From positions 71,865,082 through 71,929,081 of the forward strand of contig CP154954.1 of the NCBI GenBank assembly GCA_039621445.1: DNA of 64,000 bases, in the 5' to 3' direction. Made by a program: the position numbers and the translations under genes. Below are positions 1 through 10,045 of this stretch, one piece after another. Source of the stretch: Euglena gracilis (Eukaryota > Euglenida > Euglenophyceae > Euglenales). Numbering within the stretch: the first letter of the stretch is position 1; the number at the start of each line of letters is the position of its first letter. Under the pieces are notes generated by a model. It did no database searches. It had not been told where the DNA came from and was given only the letters and a program-made list of their open reading frames with translations.

Positions 1-4
1 GTGC

Positions 5-76
5 ATGATTTCTGAATCGTCATCGCAGGAGAAGGGGACCATTGGCGTGCTTGGCGGTGGTGCTTTTGGGACCAAG
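5..76 (+). CDS. GPDH: Glycerol-3-phosphate dehydrogenase, exon 1 (N-terminus, NAD-binding loop)
   Basis: Reading from ATG at 5 gives MISESSSQEKGTIGVLGGGA followed by FGTK. The stretch TIGVLGGGAFGT is the beta-strand plus glycine-rich loop of the Rossmann fold that opens GpsA-type glycerol-3-phosphate dehydrogenases. The enzyme interconverts dihydroxyacetone phosphate and sn-glycerol-3-phosphate using NAD(P)H. The ATG lies almost at the window edge, so a longer N-terminus such as a targeting peptide in an upstream exon cannot be excluded. A GT donor is present after AAG (77), but it does not join exon 2 in the expected frame. The 3' end is therefore uncertain within about 12 bp. Confidence 0.75.
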
Positions 77-163
77 GTGTTGCTTAAGAAAGTTTGACCC
101 CCGGGGGGGGGGGGCAGCCAGCCAGCGGCCTTTTGCAGCCCCGGCCCACCTCCAGGCACCTAT

Positions 164-289
164 GCCGACCGCAGCCGACCGCAGCCGACCGCAGCCGACC
201 GTGGCCGACCGTGGGTTTCAGGACTGTCATAGGTGGGGTGCCGACCGCAGCCGACCGCAGCCGACCGCAGCCGACCGCAGCCGACCGCG
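164..289 (+). repeat. 10-bp minisatellite GCCGACCGCA
   Basis: Two runs (164-214 and 240-289) of a near-perfect 10-bp unit are separated by about 25 bp of unrelated sequence. The same unit recurs at 1448-1518. Confidence 0.9.
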
Positions 290-387
290 CAACTTTTTTC
301 TAATTGATGTCAACTTTTCAGTGAGAATGAGGAATTAGGCTCATTTTTATCCCAGATGTTGAGATTTTACTGGCTCATCTGGCTCAT

Positions 388-850
388 GTTGTCACTTTTG
401 GCCACTTTTGGCCACTTTTGGCCATTTTTGGTCGCTTTTGTCCCCTTTTGGCCCATTTGTCACCATAATTCACCCATTTTGACCTACTTTGACATTTTTT
501 TGGCCACTTTTTGCCCACTTCTTGTAATTTTGGGCCATTTTGTCCTGCTCTTGGGCCATTTTGTGCCATTTCGGGCCATTTTTGACCATTTAAAGCCATT
601 TTCGACCTTTTCTTTTGTTATTTTTGCCATTTTTTTGGTCTCTTTTTGGTCCAATTTGACCATTTTGAGCATTTTGCGCCAGTTTGTTGCCAAAAGTGAA
701 CAAAAGCTGCTAAAATGACCCAAATTGGCCAAAAGCACGGTCATTTTGGGCCATTTTTGGCTTTTTTGGACCACTTTGGGCATTTTTTTTTTGTTATTTT
801 TGCCTGCTTTTGGAACTTTTGGCCATTTTAACCACTTTTTGCCACTTTTA
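388..850 (+). repeat. TTTTGGCCA/TTTTGGCCC low-complexity tract
   Basis: Irregular 10-13 bp units built from 'ttttggccattttt' and variants run through this segment. The ORFs on both strands here are by-products of the repeat. Complementary copies occur at 49740-50110, with shorter ones at 4140-4230 and 52255-52345. Confidence 0.8.
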
Positions 851-1246
851 GCCCATTTTTAGGTCACGTTTGACTGCTCTTCATGTCAAAAGCAACAAAA
901 AGACGTTTAAACTGGCCTGAAAGTGGCAGTTTAACAACCAACAGCACCAACAGCAGCACCAACAGCAGGGTGGGCGAGGGGGGGTCGGGAGGCAGGTCGG
1001 GACCCAAAATTTTGAAAAAATTTTTTTCGCTCAAAAACACTTTTTTTCACTTCAGAACATCAAAAAAAGGGTTTTTGAGAGAAAAAAAAAATTTCCGGCC
1101 CGGACCCCCCCCCCCATGCCCCCCCCGTGGCTGGGGCCCGCCCGCCCCCCCTGGCCGGTGGACTTAGCCATTTTTGGGTCAAAAAGTCGAAAAATTCAAA
1201 AAAAATTTTTTGCCCAAAACCATGATTTTTGACCTCCCGGATCCGA

Positions 1247-1440
1247 AAGTGTTTTCGAGCCAAAAATAAGCGTTTTTCGACCCGCCAGCGCCCCGTTTTG
1301 GGCCGCCAACCCATTGACTTTGGGTCAAACCGGGCCAAAAAAGGCGAAAAATTTTTTTTGGCCCAAAACGATGTTTTTAGGCCTCCCTGCCCCGGAAACA
1401 CTGTTTTTGAGCCGAAAATGAGTGTTTTTCCCGGGCCGGG
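1247..1440 (+). repeat. 155-bp tandem monomer pair
   Basis: The motif 'gttttcgagcc(a/g)aaaa' followed by 'gcgtttttcgaccc' occurs at about 1250 and again, diverged, at about 1405, a spacing of 155 bp. A second pair with the same spacing sits at 7747 and 7901. Confidence 0.7.
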
Positions 1441-1447
1441 CCGGGGT

Positions 1448-1518
1448 GCCGACCGCTGCCGACCGCAGCCGACCGCAGCCGACCGCAGCCAACCGCGGCC
1501 GACCGCAGCCGACCGCGG
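1448..1518 (+). repeat. 10-bp minisatellite GCCGACCGCA, second locus
   Basis: About seven copies of the unit seen at 164-289. They are followed by 'ctgtcataggtg', which also follows the first array, so a larger segment was duplicated. Confidence 0.85.
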
Positions 1519-1690
1519 GCTAAAATTTGGAATCTGTCATAGGTGCTTGCCCACCTCCTCCCCCATCAATGAGTTTTATTTATTTCCAGTTCGACTCCCA
1601 GGGTTCCGGGGAACTGGGCCTATGGGGGGGGGTCAGCCAGCAGCCTTTTTCAGCCCCAAATTTTCCAGCCTCTGAGCTGTTCCCCCGCAG

Positions 1691-1761
1691 GGGGACTTCA
1701 AGCAACGTCCTGTTTGGGACAGCATTTGCCCAACTGATGGGTCGAAACGGTTACGACCAAG
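1691..1761 (+). CDS. GPDH: Glycerol-3-phosphate dehydrogenase, exon 2
   Basis: The translation FGTAFAQLMGRNGYDQ continues the Rossmann motif (GTA.A..L..NG) of the family. An acceptor (cccccgcag) lies at 1690, but FGT is already encoded at the end of exon 1. Either the true 3' splice lies inside TTTGGGACAG or exon 1 ends earlier. At the downstream end a GC donor after G1761 joins to exon 3 as G|TG = Val. That gives NGYDQVRIWARNP, which matches the family. A GT donor after 1764 would instead give Met and one extra residue. Confidence 0.7.
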
Positions 1762-2339
1762 GCAGTGTGAACGTCGCGCTGTACTGAAGGATATTCGGTT
1801 TCCATTTGTCTTCAATGTGATGTATCATCATTATGTATTATCATTTTGGTATATTGAATTTGAAGATTTCGAATTAATCTGTTTTTTGTTTAGAAAAAAA
1901 CGTGCTCATAATTGAAAATATTCTAGTGCATAATTTTCCTTCATCCAGTTTTAGGAGAAATGTTGTTGAAGACATTGATTAATCGATGGATTGGTCTGTG
2001 AAAAATAACAAATGATCTGTGAAAACTTAAAGTGAGTTTGTATGGATTTTCAAGGCAAGATTTGTTATAATATTTGGATGCAGATATTTCTCAGATGATA
2101 ATAAACGCGAACAGAAGAGACCTTAAAACACGTTATTATTACCTCGTCGATTTCTCTCCAAGGTGGGCTGCAATGAGCTGCGATAAAACGGCACAGAGCA
2201 GCAGGTTTCCGTCGGCTGTGCTGAGTTACGCAGACAGCTGTGACAAGTCACGCAGACAGCCGTGACGGGTCACACACACAGATGTGATGAGTTGATGGAT
2301 TACCTCCCCCCCCTGCCTCGTCCTGCCTTGTTCGCAAAG

Positions 2340-2413
2340 TGCGGATCTGGGCCCGAAATCCAGCTACAGTTGACGCCATCAACGGCCTCAACGAGAACAC
2401 GACCTACCTGAAG
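2340..2413 (+). CDS. GPDH: Glycerol-3-phosphate dehydrogenase, exon 3
   Basis: The exon encodes (V)RIWARNPATVDAINGLNEN then TTYLK. RIWARN is the second beta strand of the NAD-binding domain, and the IN..NENT.YL segment is typical of GpsA-type enzymes. The acceptor is ttcgcaaag|TG (phase 1 in) and the donor is AAG|gttcag (phase 0 out). Confidence 0.88.
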
Positions 2414-3382
2414 GTTCAGTGTTGAATTATATCTGTAACCCCTTTTTTCTGCATGCCCCCCGGCAAAACACCACCTTTTCCTTATTTGACCTGTTGTTTA
2501 CCACCTGTGTTGCACCAGTGCTCCGTATGTGCAGTAGTTTTGTGGTTTCTGGTCAGGGCGTTACCTTCCCACACTCCCCCCCACACTCCCACACTTGCCC
2601 CCACAATACCCCACACTCGATTGTGGGGGCTCCACTTTATAACATGTGTGCACACACAAATACAAATCAACGCAAATGAATGCGAGAAAGAAAATGTGTG
2701 GAATGGACATTCCTGCAGGACTCCAGCATTTACATTTTTCAGAGAGAATTTACCACCAGGGGTTTTAATTTTGCATCTCATTTGAGGTCTCCAAACACAC
2801 ACCCATGGAAATAAAAGCCTGCTTGATTGGGAAAAGTAGACGTACCATCAATGTGTTGATAATGGCACGAATGAGGGGTTTGCAACACTTGGAGGTTCAT
2901 CTTTTTTTAATTGGCAGGTAAATATTTCGAGGCAAAAAGAATTTTATGCCTGTGTATGTCGTATCTCAAATGGGAAAAAAATGGAGTCCTGTAATGAACA
3001 ACAACGCCAGGATGCATTTCCACTGGACATTTAACTTACCCACTCCCCTATGCCCAACAACACGCCACTCCCTGGTCGGATATTTTATCGTCCGGCCGAA
3101 TTTTTGCACACAAAAATCGGCCAAAATTGGCTAAAATGCCATTTTTGCCAAATATTTTTGGTGCGAAGAAAAAAATTGACCTTTTTGGGGTGTGGGTTCC
3201 CGTGCACTCTCCAACATTCTTTGACACCTTGTCCAACGACCCCCCCCCCCCGGTCGGAGAACAGAGGTTACTAGTCGTTGGACATAGGGGGCAGACAGCA
3301 GTTGATGACAGCCCGGGGCTAGAGCCGACAGCCACCACTTCATTGAGTTGGCCTGAGTTGTTCATCCCCCATTCCTCTGCAG

Positions 3383-3423
3383 GGATACAAGCTCAGTCCA
3401 AATGTCACTGCCACCATGGACCT
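3383..3423 (+). CDS. GPDH: Glycerol-3-phosphate dehydrogenase, exon 4
   Basis: The exon begins after ctctgcag and encodes GYKLSPNVTATMDL. KLSPNVTAT.DL is the segment before the second nucleotide-binding strand in plant and algal members. Ending at 3423 with a GC donor (GACCT|gccgga, phase 2) and joining to 4341 gives DL-GALPPG-ASLVAVAVPTPF, which preserves the usual spacing. A longer reading (DLPEAVAS...) is open but cannot be joined in frame with a GT donor, so the 3' boundary is inferred. Confidence 0.75.
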
Positions 3424-4340
3424 GCCGGAGGCCGTGGCTTCCAGAGCGGCCGCATGCTTGTCATTTTCCGTTTGCAAAGGGTCCTTTTTTTTCTCGTATT
3501 AAATCCTGCGAAGATGCATTTTCGCATTACTCCCAATGCCAAGGATGGCAACATACCTCCAGCTGTAGCCCATTCTCTGCCTGGGGTCATCCCCCCCAAC
3601 CCGGTCGGAGACGAAGTTGTGAGGGGGGGGGGAGCTACCATTTTTGCCCAATGAAGTTTAGAATTTGTCCTCAAATTTCGGTGTTGTAAAAATACCACCT
3701 GCTTGTTCCATTTGGTTGCGGGCATCAGAGCGCGAGTTGTCCCGTTTTGGCTATTCTCAGCCAGTTGAAAAGCAGGCACAGCTAATTTGTCGCCAATACT
3801 TGTAGTCACCTATTTGCCATGTCAAGAAAGTTGGATAACTTTTTTTTTGGAGAAAGTTAATTGAATGATTGGCAAACATATATTATCTTCGCCCTCCTTT
3901 CAAGCACTCCACGGCCCCGGTCAGATGTGATGTTTGAATTAAATAATTTTTTTTTAAAGAGAAGCATTGTTTTCGGCTAAACATGTTTGAACTTCTACAA
4001 TAAAATGGCTGGCAATGCCAAAATGGCAAGAAAACGACATACCTCCTGAGACTGTGTTGTGGATGTAGTGAGGCAGGGTTGCGGATTATTTAAATGGAAA
4101 AAACCTGGATTTTCTTTAAGCAAATATTAGACATTGGGCAAGGTTACAGCAAACGGCCAAACGTTGCCTAAGAATTGGCCAAAAATGACCCAACGTACCC
4201 CGAAAATGGCCAAACGTAGCCAAAGCCTGTGTGAAGTTCTGTCCGCTTCAAACCGGTGTGCACTGGTCTGCGGGAGCCATCCAGCCAGCCATTGCCACGG
4301 TGGGGGCGGGGGCGGGTCTCCTGCCGGGTGGCGGACGCAG

Positions 4341-4429
4341 CGGGGCTCTGCCGCCGGGGGCCTCCCTCGTCGCTGTTGCCGTCCCCACCCCGTTCCTGCG
4401 GGAGACGTTTGTGCAGCACCGGGACCAGG
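4341..4429 (+). CDS. GPDH: Glycerol-3-phosphate dehydrogenase, exon 5
   Basis: The exon encodes GALPPGASLVAVAVPTPFLR then ETFVQHRDQ. VAVPTPFLR is the family's VxxPxxxxR strand-loop at the nucleotide site. The acceptor is gcggacgcag at 4340. The exon must end at G4429 with a GC donor (CAGG|gcgttg would be shifted, CAG G|gc fits). Phase 1 then gives G|AT = Asp and HRDQ-DVLPTKVP. Confidence 0.8.
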
Positions 4430-4846
4430 GCGTTGCTTGGGCCGGAAGAGGCCCAGCCCAGGTGGGGGGAGGCCCTGGGCGGTATGCTTCCCAAAATGGA
4501 CCCAATTGGCGAAAATGGGTTGAAAATGGGCTGTCCAGCTAAATTTTTTCGTCTAAAAATCATTTTTTTGTGAATATGATTTGCTAAGTCTTCAGGCGTT
4601 TTTTTATGTCTGCATACCCCCTGCTTGTATGTAATTCCAGCTGTGGGATCCGTAAGAGAGTTTCTGGTCAAAGCTGATTTCTTTGAGGAGCTCCCAAGAC
4701 AAAACTAATTTGACAAAGCTTATCCGAAACAAGTCAGAATATTTCATGTCAGCTTGGGGATCACCCATCAGCCATTTCCAGCCAGCCCAAATTTTTCACT
4801 CTCTGAGCTGGACCCCTGCAAGGGCCCTCCAGCGACCCTGACCGAG

Positions 4847-4887
4847 ATGTGCTGCCCACAAAGGTCCCCATCGTGCTTCTCTCGAAG
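4847..4887 (+). CDS. GPDH: Glycerol-3-phosphate dehydrogenase, exon 6 (GC donor)
   Basis: A 41-bp exon encoding (D)VLPTKVPIVLLSK. This strand leads into the SKGIE motif of the family. The acceptor is gaccgag|AT. The donor must be AAG|gcatgc, because the next exon starts exactly with GGC ATC GAG and no GT is nearby. This is the clearest GC-AG intron in the window. Confidence 0.85.
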
Positions 4888-5017
4888 GCATGCTTTGAAT
4901 ATTTGTTTGAGCCCAATTTGGAGTAAAATCTGCATCAGTGAATTATAACGGAACAGAACAGCGCCCAAACGAAAGCCGGTGCACCCCAAAAATAGCGGAA
5001 TGATATTTTCTGAACTA

Positions 5018-5099
5018 TGTATATATATATATATTATATATGTAAATATGTATATACGTGTATATATGCGTGTATATATACGTATACATATGTGTGCAT
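5018..5099 (+). repeat. TA/ATGTGTA-type microsatellite, left half
   Basis: Imperfect tatata/gtatata repeat directly abutting the inverted-repeat element at 5100-5625. The matching half continues at 5626-5810. Confidence 0.9.
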
Positions 5100-5625
5100 A
5101 TATGGCTACGCTAATTTATTGGACCCTCCCCCCCCGGGGGGGTCCCAGTAGTTGTACCTACCGGGGACTTCGGCCGCCCAGTTGAAACTATTTGGACCCC
5201 CATTTTTCCAAGGGAAAGTCACGGCCCGAGGGAAATTTTTTTGTGAGCGGGGTAGGTTCAGGGTTAATTTCAGGAACACGGTTCGGGTTAGGGTTAAGAT
5301 TAGGGTTAGGAACTTGGGTTGGGGGCTCGGGGTAATTAGGCATTTTGGCCCCATTCAGGCTGAATTCTGGCCGAATTTTGGACCTTGTTTCAAGCCCCAG
5401 TCATGGTTTGATTTCGACCAGACGTTTTCCCAAATTGTAACCCTAACCCTACTCCTTGATCCTGACCCCAATACTCCTCCAAAAATTTACGGAAATATTG
5501 CAAATTGTGGCGGAAAGTTGAAAAATTGGAGCTGGTGAAAGAAGTGGGACCCCCACCCCCAGGTTAAACTACTGGGACCCCCTGGGTCCCCTGGGGCGGG
5601 GGCCAGTAAATTAGCCTTGCCATAT
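5100..5625. mobile_element. Inverted-repeat (MITE/foldback-like) element inside a microsatellite
   Basis: The ends are inverted copies: ATATGGCTACGCTAATTTAT.. at 5100-5122 and its complement at 5603-5625, matching at 20 of 23 positions. C-run/G-run palindromes lie just inside each end. The interior carries telomere-like tracts in opposite orientation, TTAGGG at about 5286-5310 and CCCTAA at about 5438-5453. No coding capacity is seen. TA-rich microsatellite flanks both sides, which suggests insertion into the repeat. Confidence 0.65.
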
Positions 5626-5810
5626 TATATACATCTACATGTGTGTATACACACATATATATGTATATGCATATATACATATATGTGTGTATATGTATAT
5701 ATATGCACATATACGTGTATATATACATATATACATACATATACATATATACACATGTATATACATACATATACATATATACATATATAACATATGTAAT
5801 TATATTATAT
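5626..5810 (+). repeat. TA/TACATATA microsatellite, right half
   Basis: Alternating tatacata/tgtata units. The ORFs across it encode only repeated Tyr/Ile/Val/His codons. Confidence 0.9.
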
Positions 5811-6218
5811 ATGGGGGGGCATGAATGCATCATGAAGACAAGCATAGGTGACATAAGCAGGGTTGCAATGGGCTCCGCACGAGGCGCCTCTGGGGCATTG
5901 TAGCATCCACGTGGGCTTCCTTTTACATGCAACTGTTTGCAGGGACATGCAGCATGGCGGGGTGCCAATTACTGGAACTATTTTTGCCCTCCCCCCCCCG
6001 CCAGGCTATTTGGGCACTAGTTTTTCTACTAGCAGTGACACTGAAACTGGTAGTTTCAGTGCCGTAAAGGACTTTTACCTGAAAAGGGGGGTACCAGGTC
6101 ATTGGAACCATCTTTTTTGTCTGCGCACTTGCCTCTGGCCAGGCTGTTTGTTGTGTTTACGGCAACCCGGGCTTACCCATACATTCCCTTCCCTTTTCAC
6201 TGCGGTCTTCCACCACAG

Positions 6219-6276
6219 GGCATCGAGAACAACACCTTGATGACCCCGTTCGAGGTGCTGCGCGAGGAGCTTCCAG
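6219..6276 (+). CDS. GPDH: Glycerol-3-phosphate dehydrogenase, exon 7 (SKGIE segment)
   Basis: The exon starts after caccacag and encodes GIENNTLMTPFEVLREELPG, the conserved SKGIE.NT..P.EVL region near the substrate site. The donor is CCAG|gtgcgc, phase 1. Confidence 0.9.
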
Positions 6277-6599
6277 GTGCGCAAAGCTGGGGCAGAGGGT
6301 TCAGAGGGGGGGGGCAGGGGCAGGGGGCAGAGGAAGGCAATTGTGTGGTGTGGAAGATGCGCAGATGTGTTTGACGACGCGCATTTTTTGTGTCACATTT
6401 TTTTTTGCATTATTTGGCACCCTCTTTTCCGTATGACGTATGATGGCGCATTTTGAAGTGTCCAGAATGCACACTGAAGAATACGGATGGCACCGCCGAC
6501 CTTTGGGGAAGCCTGGGTGGATGGTGGACGATGCTGGATTTTTGGAAGCCAAACGTGGAGTTCGGAAATCAGGCTGATGCCGGGCGATGCAGACATTTT

Positions 6600-7110
6600 T
6601 GATAATGTTTAATATTTTCAGCCATCTTACAGGGGGGGAAAATTGGCTGCCGAAAATGTGGCATGGGAAAAATTGGCAGAACAAAATCCAGCCAAATATC
6701 TCTGTGCCGTTTTGGCCGAGACTGCCAGATTTTTCCACATCGTTTTCGAAAAATTTTTGAACGTTCTCCCTGTTCTCAATGGAGTTTGTTCCAGTCTTCC
6801 GGTCTTCCGGTCTTTGATTTTATTTGCACAAAAATGTTTTTGAAACACTTATTTCGAGATGAGCGGGCCATTTATCACTTGCCGATGAGTTCGAGATTTG
6901 GGTTTGAATCGTGCGGTGAGGCTTTCAATGAGTGTTGTCATATGAGATTTGAATTCCTTTGTGTTTTTTCCCCCACACAGTCTGCCCAATTTTTCCAAAC
7001 GTCCTTCACAAAAAATCCTGCCAATTTTCTCCGGGCCGTTTTGGCCAAGACCGTCAAATTTTTCCATCCCCAATTTTCTCGCCTCCAATTTTTTTGACAC
7101 CACTTCCTCC
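6600..7110 (+). repeat. Dispersed 'gggaaaaattggc...ttttccg' repeat
   Basis: Blocks resembling 'aaaattggctgccgaaaa' and 'ccaattttctccgggccgtt' recur here and at 10565-10880, and more distantly at 62440-62640. They are intronic and non-coding. Confidence 0.5.
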
Positions 7111-7248
7111 CTGTAGCAACTTTTTGTCCAGATTGTGAATGAGGGGGGGGGGCAATTAGAGGGGGGTCGCTGAGCTCAGAGTAAGAGCGAAGTTTACCAC
7201 CAGGGAAAAGGGGGGTGGAACCCCCCCCCCTGGGTAGACCGTGAAAAC

Positions 7249-8780
7249 CGCAGATTATCACCATGACCCCGGCCCAGTTCGCGGAATTTTTCTTCGGTTG
7301 CGAGCGGCTGGATTTCTAGTTTCTGAATCACCTGAGTTTGACCCCCCAACTCCCCGCCAGGCCCGAGTTATTCACGCGCGAAGGGGTCCAAACTGCGCAG
7401 GATCGGCCCGCCCCCCTGGATGAGCCCCCCCCTTCCGCTTTGGACTCGCATTTCGGGCCCAAAAATCGATATTTTCAAAATATTTCGAAAATGATGCAAA
7501 AGACCTAATTTGAAGCCCTTGGAATGCCCCATCTACCGGTATTTTGATTTCCCCGCAACGCCCTGCCTAGCCCAAGATTCAACCGTTTTTCGGCAACTTG
7601 GGACATTTTGTCCACTTTTTCCACTGTCAGACTTGGCCGTTTTCGGACAAAAAAGTCGAAAAAAAATCCAAAAAAAAATCGAAAAAATTTTATTGGCCCA
7701 AAATCATGTTTTTTTTTGGCCTTTTTCCCGGACCCGGAAAAAAGCGTTTTCGAGCCGAAAACGAGCGTTTTTCGACCCCCGCCCCCCGTTTTGGGCCGAA
7801 ACCAATGGATTTTGGGTCAATTTGGGGTCAAAGAAGTCAAAAAAATCGAATTTTTTTTTGCTCGAAACCATGTTTTTAGGCCAGGCGGACCCGGAAAACC
7901 TGTTTTCGAGCCCAAAATGAGCGTTTTTCGACCCGCCAGCCCCCCATTTTGGGTCCGAAACCTTTAGACTTTGGGTGAAAAACGGGTCAAAGAAGTCGAA
8001 AAAAAATATAATAAAATGGGTATGGGGTGTATGGGGGGGGTCGCTCAGCTCTTATCCCTTTATGGGTAAGAGCGAAGCTTACCCCTGGCGAAACCCCCCC
8101 CTCAACCCCCCCCACCCCCCCCCCCCAGCCGGGGCCACTAGGAGAACCGACGGATTATCACCATGATCCCGGCCCGGTTCCCGAAAAAATTTTTTTCAGT
8201 CGCGAGTGACTGGATTTCTAGTTTCCGAATCACCTTGGTTTGACCCCCAACTCCCCGCCAGGCCCGAGTTATTCACGCGCGAAGGGGTCCAAACTGGGTA
8301 GGATCGGCCCGCCCCCCTTTTTAAGCCCCCCTTTGGACTCTGCCATTTCGTCCAAAATATGTCAATTTTCAAAATATGTCCAAAATGAAGCCAAATCAAA
8401 GGAAATGTCCGGAGACCTAATTTGAAGCCCTTGGAACGCCCCATCTACCGGTATTTTGATTTCCCCGCAACTCCCCGCTAGCCCGAGATACGGCCGTTTT
8501 CGGCCCAGATGGCCGTTTTGTACACTTTTCCCACTGTCCGACTTCGGCCGTTTTCGGGGGGTAGGGGGGGGGGGTCAAAAATCAATGTTTTCAAAATTTC
8601 TCGAAAATGATGCCAATTCAAAGGAAATGTCTGGAGACCTAAATTGAAGCCCTTGGAACGCTCTATCTACTGGTATTTTGGTTTCCGCGCAGCTCACCGC
8701 CTTGCCCGAGATACGGCTGGTTTTCGGCCAATTTGGGCCATTTTGTACACTTTTTCCACTGCCCGACTTTTTTGGCCGTT
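7249..8780 (+). repeat. Nested tandem duplications in GPDH intron 7
   Basis: A block of about 175 bp starting 'gattatcaccatga' is present at 7253-7425 and again at 8155-8325, a spacing of about 900 bp. A second block, 'gaagcccttggaa(c/t)gc', follows at 7511, 8424 and 8647, each copy ending in 'cccgagat'-like sequence. Gene content is nil. Confidence 0.75.
7735..7990 (+). repeat. 155-bp tandem monomers, second locus
   Basis: Two monomers with 'gttttcgagcc' at 7747 and 7901 and 'gcgtttttcgaccc' 20 bp later in each. The family matches that at 1247-1440. Confidence 0.75.
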
Positions 8781-9678
8781 TTCGGTGGCCGTTTTCGGTT
8801 TTTTTTTGACGTCTTTGACACACTTATTGTCCATTTTTTTTGCCATTTTTTTACCATTTATCACCATTTTCTGGAATTTTCGGCAATTTTTGGCTTATTT
8901 TTGGGGGCCACTTTTACAGATATGGTGGCTGATGGTACAGATTTGGTGACTTTTTTTGCTAGTGATAGACATACAGCAGCCACTGAAGCAGATGCGGTTG
9001 CTGCTGCTGCAGGGATTCCCACATATTCGTGCCAGCAATAATCACGAATAATCACAAACCAGCCCAAATTTGGGCATTTTCCAACATCACAAATAATTAC
9101 GTCTGACCATGAACAACCAACCAACAATTATGAATGGTATTTTCTCCCACTTATGAATGTGTCCCTCTGAAAATGGTCATTTTATCAAGGAAAAAATTCC
9201 TCTTAGGGAAACATGGGCAAAAGACGGTAATTAAATTACTCTTCTCCTTGCCCTTTGCTTGTTGCAACCCTCTCTCTTATGCTCTCCTCTCCCTCTATCC
9301 ATCATTCTGGTGAAAATCTGTGGAATTGGAGAACAGATGGCAAGCTGGCATCCTGCACAATATTGCTTGTGTGTAATTTGAAGTCAGTTAAATAATCTTT
9401 TAACTAATTTCAAACGGTGTTTTTTGTTGTTGTTTTTGCCTTTTTTCCGGATTTCTTGTCCATTTTGAATTTTTGCCAGCCCATTTTTTCCAGTATAATG
9501 TGAGATTGACCTGCCAATGAATCCAGGCTCTTTTTCCAAAAAAAATTGCCAGGTGATAATAATTGCCAAGTTAGTGTTACAGGGTATTGCCAAGATGATG
9601 AAGACAATTTTCTGCAGATTTTTCTGGTTTGTGTTCTTGCGGTGAACAATTTGTGCACACATGCCATGCCTTGTGCAG

Positions 9679-9782
9679 GCAAGTATGGCAAGTTCCTTTG
9701 CGCTGTTTCGGGCCCGTCTTTTGCGCAAGAGATTGCAAAAGGGCTGCCGACCAACGTGACATGTGCCAGCGAGAGTAAAAAG
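9679..9782 (+). CDS. GPDH: Glycerol-3-phosphate dehydrogenase, exon 8 (GPSFA motif)
   Basis: The exon encodes (G)KYGKFLCAVSGPSFAQEIA then KGLPTNVTCASESKK. SGPSFA.E is the family signature at the end of the NAD domain. The acceptor is ttgtgcag|GC and the donor AAG|gtaagc is a strong GT site, phase 0. Confidence 0.95.
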
Positions 9783-9854
9783 GTAAGCCATGTGTGGATG
9801 ATCCATGTGTGTCTGTCTGTCAATCAATCTGTGTGTATTCTGTGTGCTTGTGTG

Positions 9855-9857
9855 GGC

Positions 9858-9892
<35 letters not shown>

Positions 9893-9898
9893 TGTGCC

Positions 9899-9946
<48 letters not shown>

Positions 9947-10045
9947 AGTGTGTGTGTGTGTGTGTGCGTGTGTGCGTGCATGCGTGTGTGCGTGCGTGTG
10001 TGCGTGCGTGCGTGCGTGCATTCGTGCGTGCGTGTACATATCTGT
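9855..10045 (+). repeat. (GT)n-(CT)n-(GTGC)n compound microsatellite
   Basis: GT repeats, then about 40 bp of CT, then GTGTGC/GTGCGTGC units, 70 bp downstream of the exon 8 donor. ORFs in both directions are repeat artefacts. Confidence 0.95.

Larger units (their letters stand above)
77..1690 (+). other. Intron 1 of the GPDH gene, repeat-filled
   Basis: No coding signal is visible. The intron holds a 10-bp GCCGACCGCA minisatellite, a 460-bp TTTTGGCCA-type low-complexity tract, two 155-bp monomers and a copy of a dispersed 'cagccagcagcctttttc' repeat just before exon 2. Confidence 0.6.
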
